This document shows positions 1-22,600 of a stretch of 64,000 nucleotides of DNA, piece by piece. Below the pieces are notes generated by a model. It had not been told where the DNA came from. It ran no database searches and saw only the letters and a program-made list of their open reading frames with translations. This stretch comes from Glandiceps talaboti (lineage: Eukaryota; Hemichordata; Enteropneusta; Spengelidae): contig NC_135563.1 of assembly GCF_964340395.1 (NCBI RefSeq), positions 20,721,651 through 20,785,650 of the forward strand, given 5' to 3'. How positions within the stretch are numbered: the stretch's first letter is position 1; each line of letters opens with the position of its first letter. Both the position numbers and the translations under genes were made by a program.

Positions 1-333
1 ATCTCGGCTGCAAAGTGAAATCAAGGTCAATGCCACATTTTGATGCCATGTCTTAGACTTAGTCCATGGTCTGAAAATGATATCCTTGGTATGGCCATGA
101 ACTTGTGAAACTGTTTATAGCCATACTCCTTGCTCCATCTGTAGTTTGACACTGATCTTGGTAGTTATAAAGCTGTTCTATCTGCCACCTCCCTCCCCAA
201 CTGTAGGCTGACACCACAGATAGTAGTTATAAACTTTACAGATCTATTATGTGTTAATTCTCTTCTGACAGGAATGTTTTATGTAATATTGTAATTTAGA
301 ATTTTAATATTAAAATTTGAAATTATTTTTCAG

Positions 334-9018
<8,685 letters not shown>

Positions 9019-9833
9019 CCAATGGTTGACCAGATCAAAGTGACCACACATCTCACACAGTGACCAATGGCTGAGTGGATCAAAGTGACCACACATCTCA
9101 CACACTGACCAATGGTTGATGGATCAAACTGACCACACATCTAACACAGTGACCAATGGCTGACTGGATCAAAGGGACCCCAATACTAAAACAGTAACCA
9201 GTAGGCATTGTGAGATCAATGGATGGCTGAATCAAAGTGACCACATTGGAAGCAGAGTTATCTAAGGCCTTTGTGACTGTAGTTAGCAAAAACAAATAAC
9301 TGTACTATGAAGTGTTGAAATCTCACATTTACTGAAAGGATTTACAGGGTCAATTGAAGGTCAAGTGTCAAAGTTCAAGTTCAGACTACATACAAGTACC
9401 ATGATGACTAACGTTGTTTGACTTCTAAGTTGTGTAATGGAAGAGAATTAACCAACTTATAATGAAAACTAATGTGTAGATATAAAATTGACTTTGTTAT
9501 CACTGCTTTGTTAAATGACACAAACCAAACTAGTCCTTCTAGCATCACGTGACTTTCCAGAAAATGTCACTCTAAACAATGATTAAAATCATGCTTCATG
9601 AAGATAGAGGTCCACATACCATGGAGAATATATGTACCATGAGATGAATACAACTGGCAAAAATGATGCATTTGCTTGAATGAAGTGAGCTAAAAGAAGC
9701 CATCACACAAAGACAAATTAGACTAAAGAGAACAAGGTAACTAATACAAAAACAACAGTGGGTACCTGGGTATAGGTTGATGGAGACACTTTTATCAGTT
9801 TGTTTATATATATGGCAGTTACTCATGTTGTAA

Positions 9834-9839
9834 AATAAA
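9834..9839 (+). promoter_or_regulatory. Likely WDR91 polyadenylation signal
   Basis: An AATAAA hexamer about 815 nt after the WDR91 stop, on the sense strand. No closer canonical hexamer was noticed. Plausible only. Confidence 0.45.
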
Positions 9840-10211
9840 GTTTCAGTTGATAAACTTAACAGTAACAGTCGCTCCCATTGATACCATTTGTAGGTTCTAA
9901 TTAGTAAACCAGGTTATGGGATCATTGATCCTGTGGTGCTTATTCTTTGATAAGTTACGAACACTAATTACATTGCATGTCTTTGCATGAACCTTGTCTC
10001 ATTCCTGATTGCCATTAGAAAGCAAACACATCAGAGTCTTTTCACAAGCTGTATGCTGCATCAACAAATTACTGCTATCGACCTAAGACGAAGTCATTAA
10101 AACGATTTATTATCAACTTTGGTCAAGTCTAGAATTGTTTGTCAGTCATGGATACAATCTGATGATAGGATGTGTTTATACTCCTCACCTTGTATGTACA
10201 GTACTCGTTGT

Positions 10212-10276
10212 GTCAGTGCATTAAGGTCGTATCTGCCTGTACAATTGCATAGCAGATATGACCTTACTGCACTGAC
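10212..10276. other. 65-nt hairpin (pre-miRNA-like or very small inverted-repeat element)
   Basis: Arms of 25 nt at 10212-10236 and 10252-10276 pair with one mismatch and one possible G-U, around a 15-nt loop. The left arm begins GTCAGTGCA and the right arm ends TGCACTGAC. It lies between WDR91 and Ki-67. The size suits a microRNA precursor, but an extension toward perfect symmetry could equally mark a small transposon. I see no other feature in 9840-10860. Confidence 0.6.
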
Positions 10277-10867
10277 ATGACATACTGTTTATGTACATGT
10301 ATATACAGGGTGGTAAAGCAATGGCACAGTAACATTACATGTAAGATGAAGAGTGTGAAATGCATGGCAAGGCTGAAAATGTCGTTTTTATCAGATAAAA
10401 ATTACTTTTACTTGAAGGTTTGGTCCAATATCTTTCAAGTTAATCTATTGGTACAACAAACAATTTTGATTTACTCCTACTAGAAACTCCAGGAGAAAAT
10501 AAAAAGTTGTGTAGTAACAGTCATAAAATGTTTGTAATTTCCAGTGTAAAATTTGTGTCTCTATAAGTGAAATAAGTCTTTGTGAAACGTAGTGCAAAAA
10601 TGTTTGGAATATGTCACTTGACCTTAAAGGGACATAGGCCAACTTGAGATACATTATTTCAAAATTGAAATACATAAAACCCATCTTGTATCATGTTAAT
10701 TTTCTTTCTGAAAAGAAGATCAAATATCAATATAGCATAGACAGGTTTGTACATGTGCATTTGTTCAGCTATCCTGGTATCAGCAATACTTTCTGGGTGA
10801 ACCCAAAAAGTTCCTCCCAAAATTATTTATTTAGTTTGCCTTAACCATCATGGTACAGATTTCATGA

Positions 10868-11612
10868 TTGCTGGTGATGATTAGACATCAACAGATTTCA
10901 TGATTACTGGTGGTGATCAGACATCTACAGTTTTCATGATTACTGGTAAAGATCAGACATCTACAGATTTCATGATTACTGGTGATGATCAGACATCTAC
11001 AGATTTAATGATTACTGGTGGTGATCAGACATCTACAGATTTCATGATTACTGGTGGTGATCAGACATCTACAGATTTCATGATTACTGGTGGTGATCAG
11101 ACATCTACAGATTTCATAATTACTGGTGATGATCAGACATCTACAGATTTCATGATTACTGGTGGTGATCAGACATCTACAGATTTCATGATTACTGGTG
11201 GTGATCAGACATCAACAGATTTCATGATTACTGGTGATGATCAGACATCTACAGATTTCATGATTACTGGTGATGATCAGACATCTACAGATTTAATGAT
11301 TACTGGTGGTGATCAGACATCTACAGATTTCATGATTACTGGTGGTGATCAGACATCTACAGATTTCATGATTACTGGTGATGATCAGACATCTACAGAT
11401 TTCATGATTACTGGTGATGATCAGACATCTACAGATTTCATGATTGCTGGTGATGATCAGACATCTACAGATTTCATGATTGCTGGTGATGGTCAGACAT
11501 CTACAGATTTCATGATTACTGGTGATGATCAGACATCTACAGATTTCATGATTACTGGTGATGGTCAGACATCTACAGATTTCATGATTACTGGTGATGA
11601 TCAGGCATCTTT
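10868..11612 (+). repeat. 36-bp minisatellite, about 20 copies
   Basis: The unit contains TTCATGATTACTGGTG and GATCAGACATCTACAG with few substitutions. Because 36 is 12 codons, an open frame of MITGDDQTSTDF repeats results, running 10900-11628. The frame has no non-repeat domain, splice context or start context that I can support, so I treat it as satellite DNA between WDR91 and Ki-67. Confidence 0.93.
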
Positions 11613-13602
11613 CAGTAAACTTGTGTAATTCTTTACATGAACCAAAAATGTCAGATATGGCCCATGCCCCTTTAAAAACGTCTTGAAAGTTCGAGGGAAA
11701 CCCGTGGACAGTTTATTTGAAACGTGAATTATGTACATATAACAGAACTTGGGAACAAAGATATACATGTATATAGTGCATAGAAAGTATATGTGTTGTA
11801 CTATTTTTTGAATTGAGAAATAAAAATCATAAAATGATGAAAAGTTCACCTGTGATGGTCAATATTTTAGCTACCATAGACATTGGAGACATCAACAAGA
11901 GTCTACAAACAATTATGTGTAGATAAATCTACAGGAAGTTTGTGTTGTGTATATTGATTGGAAAGAAATTGAAGGGGGGGGGGGGGGATATCATCTACTG
12001 CCCTCAATGACCACTTTATATTTAACTTTGTCTCTATGGATAGCCCAACCCTGTAATGTTTTTTCAGGAATAGGTAGGTAGGTCGGAATTTTATTTTATT
12101 CTTTCGACCCCAAAATAAGATACTCTATGGTCAAGATACTTTCGTGAGTTTGATGAGGTGTAAAAGAAGTAATAGTAAATGGTAGAATGTAAGCAACTTT
12201 TTATGTATGGTGTTATAATTATGAGAACATATAATTAATTATGGGTGTCCTAAGGGCTGGTAGCCAGCAAAAATAACCAGTTACTTTGCAAAATTTTTTA
12301 CCAGCTTCTTTTTCAGATTTTTGGTTTAAAAATTCTTTGTTTCAATCAGTATATTTCCATCATCACTTTGCAGAATTATGAGTCTTGTTCATAGATATTG
12401 CCGCCTGTTTTTATGGCTACTTTTACAAAATTAGCAACATCCCTGCAAACACATTTGCCGTACAACACAATGGTAATAACATGAGCACACACACACACAG
12501 CACAATTCCGCTGTCAAAACAAGAACGACGACCACAATTTTTGTAGTGACAATATAATGGCAGTGTATTTTTCTGTGACTATCTACAAGCATGGCTGCTT
12601 GAATAACAATAAACATCAAAACAAAACAGTCAAATTAAGTTGAAAAAAAAAAAACATACCAAAAGTTAGATAACACTACATTAAATATAATAAATGAAGT
12701 CCTCCAACATTCATCTTCACCACTGGATTCCAGCAAATATTTAAGATGGTCTCCCAAGTTAATACTTGGTGCACAATAAAATCTGCTTATCACAAAAAGT
12801 GTGAATTTCAAAAAACTAATTTAGTATGGCAGTACTTTTCATACAATTTCAAACACATCTCTAGCACACACATTTGTCACTAATTCTAAAAAAATGACAG
12901 CAATGTAAAAATGGAGAAAGGAGACAGGCAGTGAAAAGATGTGAAGTGTAAATGAATGTATTACAGCGCACCAATCCGACTATCAATACAGCAGCAGATA
13001 AGCATTCTTTGATTGTTGAATAATAACATACACATACTGTTACTCAACAGAAAATACAATCATTGCTAAAAGTACCATTTGTAAAAAATGCAGGCTGAAA
13101 ATTTGTTAAAATCCATGCATTTCTTCTGTTCTGATAAAAACTTCTTAGATAAAATTTCTGAATTAATTCAACTTAAAAATAATTCCATCAACAATGCTGC
13201 AATATTTGTCTTCTCATTATGTTATTTCACAATACATGTACTTACAACTATTTATCTAAACTTCAGCCTTTAAACATGACAATCTGAATTCTTCAGGTCA
13301 CCTGTAAACATTACTAATTTTAATTAAGCAGAACAAGATTATCATTCTATGCTTGGAAAGGTAATAAGGTGGTGGTTACCGTGGACCACATTCTCGTGAT
13401 AAGTCTATGGCAGAAAAAATGCAGTACACAGTCATATTAGAAAATACATGATTATTTTAACATTGTATACTTCGGGTATCAAAAGTTAACAAATAAAATG
13501 CTACCATATATATAACTAAGTGTCAGTAGAATCTTCAAGCTTCACATTGAAGACTCTTGTCAAAAATATACAAGACCAGTTCTCATCTACCATTAATGGA
13601 AT
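11613..13602. other. Intergenic / Ki-67 3' flank, no gene seen
   Basis: AT-rich sequence between the minisatellite and the Ki-67 stop codon, with a poly-G run near 11975 and short CA runs. Part of it must be the 3' untranslated region of the minus-strand Ki-67 gene. I could not place a polyadenylation hexamer with confidence. Confidence 0.6.
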
Positions 13603-16600
13603 TTACTTCCTCTTCGATCTCAAGGTTCTCCTGGTCTGTGCTGGCGATGCAGCCTTTTTGGCAGGTGTAGCTTTAGCCTTTGGTGTTTTAGCTGTCTGTT
13701 TTTTGCCCTTAGCTGGTTTCGGACTTACTACAGCAGCTTTGGACCTCGTAGTGCGTGTCTTTTTAGGCGATGGTTTGCTTGACACCTTAGCTGGTTTCGG
13801 ACTTGCTACAGCAGCTTTGGATCTTGTGGTGCGTGCCTTTTTAGGTGATGGTGATGTTACCTTGACGACAGTCTCTGGTGCGGCCCTCTTTTTACCTTTT
13901 CCCTTTGTAGTTGTGGTTGCCTTTACAGGTTCAACTGCTTTGACTGGGGTGGCAGCCTTTTTCCCTCCTCTTGTTGTTCTGGTTTTCTTGGGTGTGGGTT
14001 CTGGTTTGGGTGGTGTCTTAATGACTACTTTCTTAGCTGGTGTTTCTGTTGGTTCGGCAGGTGCACTGCGTTTAGTTCCACGCCTGGTAGTTTTTACAGG
14101 AGTTACTGCTTTAACAGGAGTGGTAGGTTTAGCCCTGGTGCCTCGCCTAGACTTCACTGGTGATGACACAGTTTTGACAGGTGTGGCTTTAGCTTTCTTG
14201 GAAGCTCCTTTACCAGTTTTTGCTGGTGTCTTTTTCACAACTATTGGTTTTTCATTTTCCACTTTAGCAGCAGCACCTCTACGTGACTTAGGTGTTGATG
14301 CTGTCTTAACTGGAGTACTTGGCTTAGCTCTTGTTCCACGACGTGACTTTGGTGGGGTTGGTTGTGATTCTGATTTTGCTGGTGTGGCTTTTATTTTCTT
14401 TGCTGGTGTCTTGGCTTTTGAAGTCTGCTTGGGTTCAACAATCTTCTTTGGGGTTTTAGTTTTAGCAGCTCTACGTGATTTGGCAGGGGTTGGCTTTGGT
14501 TCTGGTGTCTTGGCTTTGGCAGGTGAGGGGTCAGCCTTCCTTCCACGAGTGGCACGTTTTGCAGGTTTTGGTGATGCTTTCACAGGTGTTACTGCCTTGG
14601 TTGATGCAGCTCCTCTTCTTGTTGTCCTCTTCTTTGCAGGTGTTACTTCCTTAATGGGGCTAGTCACAACTATCTCATCTTTAGGTGCAGCTTTCCTGCC
14701 ACGTCTACCTCTCTGTTTTGGAGGTGAAGTCAGATCAATAACATCCTTTGCTGGTGATTTAGCTGGTGTCTTTGCAGCAGCCTTGCCTCTTGTTTTTGTT
14801 GGTTTTGGTGGTGTTGGCACAACTTCAACCACAGCTTTACCCCTAGTTCCCCTTGTTTTGGCTGGTGTTTTGGCTGCCTTAGCTGGTGTCTTGGCTTTAC
14901 CTCTCCCCCTTGTACTCTTTACAGTCTTTACTGGACTTGGACTATTTTCAGGTACAACAGCTTTGGTCTTTGCCGGTGTTTTGGCTTTGACTGACTTAGG
15001 TGTCTTTGCTGGTGTTGCAGCCTTCTTCTTTTCACTGGGTGTAGCAATTGCTGGAGATGCAGTTTTTCTTTTAGCAGGAGTAACTTTTATTGGTGTGACG
15101 ACAACTTTGGCTCTCTTCTTTGCTGGTGGAGATACCAGTGATTCCTCTGGTTTCCTCTTGCTTGCCTTGACTGGTGTCTTTTGTTTTGGTGTCTTGGATT
15201 TTGGTGAAGCAAACATTTCAGCCACACCAGACAGGTCTTCAAGTGGTCGTGTCTTTTGTTTAGGTGATTTCATGATGCGAGCAACACCAATAAAATCTTC
15301 CACAGGCTGTGATTTCACTTTTGGTGATTTCATTAATCTCTGTAATCCAGTAACACCTTTGACTGGTGTGTTCTTCTGTTTAGGAGTCTTCATAATCCTA
15401 GCAACTCCTGCAAAGTCTTCAACGGCAGTTTTAGGTTTAGTTTGTTTTTTCTGTTTTGGTGATTCATATAATTTCTGAATTCCAGTAAAACCATCTACAG
15501 GCTGTGCTTTCTGTTTGGGTGTTTTCATTATTCTAGCCACACCAGTCAGACCCATACTCTTACGGCTTGTCTTTGAAGTACTTTTAGGAGTGATGGGTGC
15601 CTTCACAGACTTTGCCACTTTGGTTGGTGTTTTAGTTGGTTTGAGAGGTGACTGCATTCTCTCTGGTGATGGTTTGCGTGGTGTTGGCTTGGCCTTGACA
15701 GGTTTAGCCCTCTTGGTGGGTGTTTTGGTTGGAACCAGAGGAGAGTACATTTTCTCAGGTGACTGCTTTCTTGGTGTTGGTTTAGCTCTAATGGTCTTGC
15801 CAACTTTAGTCGGTGTCTGTACAGGTCTCAAAGGAGATCTCATTCTTTCATCAGCTGGTGTTTTCTTAGGTGTTGGTTTGGCTCTCACCGTGGTCGCCAC
15901 CTTTGTTGGTGTCTTAGTTGGCCTTAGAGGTGACAGCAACCTGACTGGAGTAGCCGTTCTTCTTGCTGACCCTGGGGTTGACAAAGGAGACACAGACATC
16001 TCTCCAGGGCCTTCAGGTGTTTTCAACTCAGATGGTGTGACTGGAGTCATAGGAGGTGTCATCTGAGCAGACTGGGGAGTCTTTGGTGATCTTTTGGCCA
16101 ACCTAGGGGTTCTCTCTTGTTTCTTGGCAGACTTTGGTGATGGTGTCTTGAACATATCAGTCAAACCAGTGAAGCTTTCATTAGCTGAAGCTTGAGTATA
16201 CTCTCGCTTTATTGATGACTTTCTGCCTTTACGAGTTTTCTTGACAGGTTTTGGTGTAACAGCACGCTTCTTACTTTTCCCAATCACAATAGTGGCTGGT
16301 GATGCAACATGTCCAGTAGTTCTGACGCCAGACAGCAACTTGGCCTACAAAACACAACATAACAAAAAGGGGTTACTATCAATCTCCCAGTTAAAAGGTA
16401 TTGACATGCAAGACTTTCTTGGAAGTGAAAGATCTCAACTTGTTGGACAGACTTTATCAAGAAATGAGGATTACTATATTGTTTCCAGCATGTTACCATA
16501 AAAAGCCTTGATTACCCAAAATAAAGGGATAGTAAAGTGATTTTCAGTTACATGTATGTGTCATGGATGCAGAAGGTAGACAGTGAGACCAAGTCCAAAA

Positions 16601-19600
16601 CTAAAATCTTCATACTTCATACCCATACGACATATTACATGTTGAATTTTAAAGGGGCACAAGATGAGTTTATACATGTTTGAAGCATAATTTTCACTGT
16701 TGGCATTGAAGGCATGCACTGACATTGAACATTAAACAGTTTTATAATGGTTATATCCGAGTATTTTCACTCGAGCCAAATTGCATATAAACTGTATACC
16801 ACAAACGTACATTCTATGTACAGACCACAATATTACTTTTGGTGCAAATGAAGTACAGGTCAGTCTAGTATTAGTACAGTAATTGCATTGACATTGTGAC
16901 TGCTTACCTTTGCTGGAGTGGTTCCTCTTCTCAGAGCCTCTACAGCTCTGTGTACAGCGACAGTTCGACGTGCTTTGAACTGGGTGTTTACAGTCACAGT
17001 TAGTGATTGTTGTTGTTTGACTTTTCCCTTCTTCACAATATCAGCCCACAGATTCTTAGGTGTCTTTCCCTTGACAGATTTTGGTGTCTTTCCTTTGGCA
17101 GACTTGGGGGTCTGTGGAATGAAAGTACATGTACAGATATTCTTTAGATTTGATCATAGTATCATTGTCATCTAAATTGTTTATATTTGTCTATGTAGAA
17201 TATTGTCACAAAACGACACCATGCATTTCTAACCCAAATATTGTGACAGGACTTCAATGGGTCACCAGTACTGGTACTATGAAGTATTTAGTTTGACAGT
17301 GCGGGTGACCAGTGTGCCATCTAATGATAGCCAAATTTTGTTGTTGAGAGTCAAAATGAGAGAAACTGGCATTTCTTGTAAGTCACCAAATAGTAAGAGA
17401 TAGGGGAACACCAAATTTTGGTGCGTCACTAGAAATTTGTGTGTGTCAGTCAGATTGGCTTAGAGGGCACACTGCTGATGACAAACTAAAGAAGAGAGCC
17501 TGTCTCCTTGAAATATTTGGACTAGAAATGTATTGTTTCATGACTCAGACTGCATTATATTTCTAAACAAAAACTCTGTGAAAATGCCACATTTGTAGAA
17601 CATGCATAGACAATGAACAGATCCAATACCCACACATCATGTAAACTGGTTATATCACTGTAAATCTCATAAACTATGAAAATAGCTATATTTTGACACT
17701 TTTTCCTTTGTAATGGTTTATGATCCTAAAGTGAAACTACCGGAATAGTGTACAAAGTACAGTTTTTCAGCACTTACCTTTGAATGGGTTTTCTTGAGTG
17801 GTGTGGATAGTTTCTTTGGTGTCATCTTTTTAGGAGTGGCAGATTTCTTGGGGGTTGCTTTCTTTGCAGACTTTGGAGTCATTGACTTCTTCGCAGATTT
17901 TGGAGTGGATTTAGGTGTTTTCTTTGGCGTTGGCTTGACTACCTTGCCACTACTAACTCTTGCCTTTGCTGGTGATGGTGTTTGGAATAATGTAGATAGA
18001 CCACTGAAACTGACATCTGCCAAACTAGCCAAAACCTTAGCTTTTTGTTTTGGGCTAGCTTGTTTCTTTGGAGTTTTCTTGGGGGTTGCTTTCTTCGCAG
18101 ATTTAGGAGTGTCAGACTTTTTTGTAGACTTTGGAGTGGCCGACTTCTTTGGAGTGGTTTTAGGTGTCTTCTTTGGAGTCGGCTTGACTACCTTGCCACT
18201 ACTGACTCTTCTTGCCTTTGCTGGTGATGGTGTTTGGAACAATGTAGATAGACCACTGAAACTCATATCTGCCAAACTAGCCAAAACTTTAGCTTTTTGT
18301 TTTTTGGGTGTGGACTTAGTTGGTGTTACAGTCTTCGGTGACTTCTTTGCTGACTTCGGGCTTGGTGTTGATTTCTTAGGCGTTACTGCAGTTTTCACTG
18401 GTGTCTTGGTTTTGGGTGATGCCTTTGGAGATTTGGCAGGGGATTTGACCTTTGGAGATTGGCTTGGACTTGCAGCTTTCTTTGCTGGGCTTGCTTTAGG
18501 TGACTTCTTAGGTGTTACTGCAATTTTCACTGGTGTCTTGGTTTTGGGTGATGCCTTTGGAGATTTGACCTTCGGAGATTGGCTTGGACTTGCAGCTTTC
18601 TTTGCTGGGCTTGCTTTAGGTGACTTCTTAGGTGTTACTGCAATTTTCACTGGTGTCTTGGTTTTCGGTGATGCCTTTGGAGATTTGGCAGGGGACTTGA
18701 CCTTTGGAGATTGGCTTGGGCTTGCAGCTTTCTTTGCTGGACTTGCTTTAGGTGACTTCTTAGGTGTTACTGCAATTTTCACTGGTGTCTTGGTTTTTGG
18801 TGATGCCTTTGGAGATTTGGCAGGGGATTTGACCTTTGGAGATTGGCTTGGGCTTGCAGCTTTCTTTGCTGGGCTTGCTTTTGGTGACTTCTTTGCTGGA
18901 CTTGCTTTTGGTGACTCCTCAATAATGGGAGTAGCAGCAATTGAGACCCGCCCACGTTTCGCTGCTGGTGTACGAGGAGATTTTGAAGGTGAAGATCTCA
19001 GCAGCCGAAATGGTGTAGCACCACGCCGAATTGGTGTATTTGGAGGAAGCCTCTTGTCGAAATGTTCTGGGCTGAGATTGGGGCCAAATGAAACCCTCTT
19101 TCGCTTGGCACTAAGAGCAATGCTACCAGTGGACTTGCGTTTTCTTCCCGAAGAACCTTTGGGCTCAACAGATTTTCCTATAATTAAAAAAACATGAACA
19201 TAGTCAATCTTATCACACTTCAAATTTCATACAATCCAAGCATCTATTTATTCCTGGGCAGGCCAGACTAGACTACCAATGTATAAAGTTTTCATAAACT
19301 TTACTGTACTTGTATCATTCATATTCATATGCAACTAATTTCATCTCCCTTTAACTCAAAGAAAAGTTATCAGAAAATGTTCAAATATTCTTGCAAATTT
19401 ATCTTTTATATCTCGGGAATATATAAATGATCATTTAATACAATATTATGATAACACCTCACATATGCTACACATTGTATACAGACAAGTGCTTGAGTGT
19501 TCCATGTACATGAAATAACATCATGAAAATCTTGGAACAACACGTAAATGATAACAAAAGTCTATGATTTATGAGAATACCAGTGGGGGGTACAAATGAG

Positions 19601-22600
19601 CGTTTCAAATACCCTGAATATTCATTATGGGATTTGTTACATTTAAGATGTTTACTAGTCTTGGTTACCTAGACTCTCACAGCTGGGGACTCTTATACGA
19701 GACCATCTAGTCTTGGTTACCCAGACTCTCACAGCTGGGGACTCTTATACGAGACCACCCAGACGAGAGAGTCTGGGAAAACGAGATTTCAATTCGCCCA
19801 CGCAGGAAATAGCCTCTGGAGCGGTGCATCATGGGGAGTACTTCACGTCCAACACTGAAGGCTGAACGATTTAGGTACCTTCGCTACAGACTATCACTTC
19901 TTAACCCATTTTTATACTACGAAAAAATGTACGGTGTGACTTCCGTCGCAGGGTAGTTGGAATGTGGTTTCTCAGACTCTCGTTTGGGGTGGTCTCGTAG
20001 GCAGAGCCCCCAGCGACGAGAGTCTGGGTAACTAAGATTAAGTTTTTACCTTTTGTTTTAGGAGTGATCTGTTTCTTAACAGATTGTGGTGATTGTTTTG
20101 GTGACTTCTTTGCAACTTTTGGAGATGGGACATTTTCATCTACCTCCTTGACTGGAGCAGAACGTCTGCGTAACATACCAATGCTACTCTTCAGTGGTGT
20201 GGTTGTTGGTTGCCGTGGACTACCAAATGGTGCACTCTGTAACAGTTTAAAACATATAGATTGGATTCAGAACGTAACAGTAGAGATAAAATACCAAACA
20301 ACATCAAGATCCTACATTTCTTTATTTTAAAAGTACTTGAGAGATCCACATGACAGCATGATTATCTGTAACAGTCAACAAGTTGTCCAAAGACTATCTA
20401 TGGCTTCAAATCCTTCTCACGTCTAGCTCAAAAAGGAGCTGAGATAAAATTTCAAATTCAAATGAAGAGGTACATATAGTTAGTGTTTTTTCTGTAAGGT
20501 GTCTTCTATGAAAACATATTTATTTCATTATTCTGAAATACAGAGTAGTTGTTTTGGGTTGTGAACTGCTTACCTTGGTACTTGATTTCTTACTGGAAAG
20601 TTCCAGAGGTACAGACTGAGGGGTCTTTGCCTTTGCCGGCGTAGTTTTCTTTGCTGATTCAGGGGTCTTTGCCTTTGCCGGTGTAGTTTTCTTTGCTGAT
20701 TCAGGGGTCTTTGCCTTTGCTGGTGTGGCTTTCTTTGCCGATTCAGGGGTCTTCACCTTAGTAGGAGTGGCTTTCTTTGCTGGCTCAGGGGTCTTTACCT
20801 TGGCTGGCGTGGCTTTCTTTGCTGGCTCAGGGGTCTTTACCTTGGCTGGCGTGGCTTTCTTTGCTGGCTCAGGGGTCTTCACCTTGGCAGGAGTGGCTTT
20901 CTTTGCTGGCTCAGGGGTCTTTGCCTTTGCTGGTGTGGCTTTCTTTGCTGGCTCAGGGGTCTTTGCCTTGGCTGGCTCAGGAGTTTTTACCTTAGCTGGC
21001 TGAGGGGTTTTGGCTTCAGTAGGTGTGACCTTCTTTGTTGACTTGGGAGTTACATTCTTCTGAGATACAGCAGCTACAAAAAAAAAAACGAGAGGTTATT
21101 TAAAGTCAGGTATGTTTGATTTAGAACTAAGATAGTTTTTATCATTCACATACAACAGTAGTAGTAAAGATTTCAAGCTGTAACATGTCATATCTTTCCT
21201 ACATTATTTTCAAAATTACAGCTACAACAAGAATTGTTTGCAAGAAGACTACATGTACCATATACATTTGTGATCATAGTCGATTGTTTTGGAAGTTGAT
21301 CATATTGTTTCACTTGATAAATAACACTGTTACTACTGAACACAGCATGATTGTTATTGAAGTCTTAACAGTTGAATAAATGTAAACAAAATGTTCTTCA
21401 ATCGCAATCGTGTCATATCCAGCAGTACAAATCTTATCTTGCAAGTAACACGATAACCTAAACTAACTAAATTACCTTTGATATGTGCTGTTCTCTGGCA
21501 AACACTTTTTGCGTTTTAGCTGTATTAACTTTGGTATCTAATAATTTTTTATTTATTTCAGTATTATCCCCTGTAGTACAATTACGGAAGATGACTAGAA
21601 ATGTAAATTTCTAGATTTTTAGTCATCTTCCACAGTACTCTTAAGAAATTAATCTCACCAACATACTCTCATTTGACTTGTAAAAAGGGGTGTAAGAATT
21701 TCCAACATGTTATTGTCTTGGGGTAATTTCATAAATTTCATTTTGAATTATTTTTAGGAATGGTCTGAAATTCTGACAAAATATGAATCCTGATAATGAC
21801 AACGTATATAAAAAAAAAGGCTAAACAAATCAATCTGCCATTCAACAGATCCAATAAATAACAATTTCATGTGACAAAAACATTCACACAAAAGAACTAC
21901 TATATTCTGGAAAAAAAAAACACCTGACAAATCCTCACAGCATGTCCCTCCAGATTGACATCTACAAAATACTTGAATTCTGTTGTAGGAATTTTCAAGT
22001 ACCTGTATACTCAGTGGAAGTCTTTAGAGGAAAGTGGAGAGAAAATTTTCATGTGTGCCTGAGACTATTTCTACTAGGTATTCGATAGGTCTCTTTTACC
22101 TTGTTTTGGTGTGGTTGCTTTTGGAGTTTTCTTGGCAGATTTTGGTGTTCTAGGTTTAGCTGGTGTTTGTGTCTTGGGTGGTGCATCAGCTCTTTCGGGC
22201 AATGGTGGTGTTGTAATTCTTTCCTTTATTGGCATCTTGGTTGGTGTTTTTGATGGTGGTGCAACAGGTGTGTTAGAGCTCAGCATGGGTTTCTTGACTG
22301 GTGATGGCTTTTTTGGTGTCATGCGATGTTTTGATCCAGCAGGAAACTCAAACCTAGATAGATCCAATGAAAACATTTGAGACTATCAGCACATATACTT
22401 ATTAAGACATCAGTGCTTGGGAAGGGTGTATGAATATCAGACAAAACACAAACTACAACAAAGTATTTACAAATCAGACAAATAAAAGTGTTAACCCTTG
22501 ACTAGTTTTTAAAAACTTTCGTTAGATATAATGGCTTATGTATAATATTGTACACCCTGACCAGTATTGAATCACCCGTGGGTAAAAGTGTTTATGCAGG

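Noticed and set aside
32-333. Search for an earlier WDR91 exon
   Set aside because: No segment with acceptor, donor and WDR91-like peptide seen; treated as intron.
10900-11628. 242-codon frame of MITGDDQTSTDF units
   Set aside because: Explained by a 36-bp satellite; no unique protein sequence or splice context.
13520-15478. 652-codon plus-strand open frame opposite the last Ki-67 exon
   Set aside because: It mirrors Lys/Pro/Thr codons on the coding strand, which rarely make antisense stops. The minus-strand frame has splice sites and conserved motifs.
17794-19197. 467-codon plus-strand frame opposite Ki-67 exon 7
   Set aside because: Same antisense effect; its repeats are the complement of the Ki-67 repeats.
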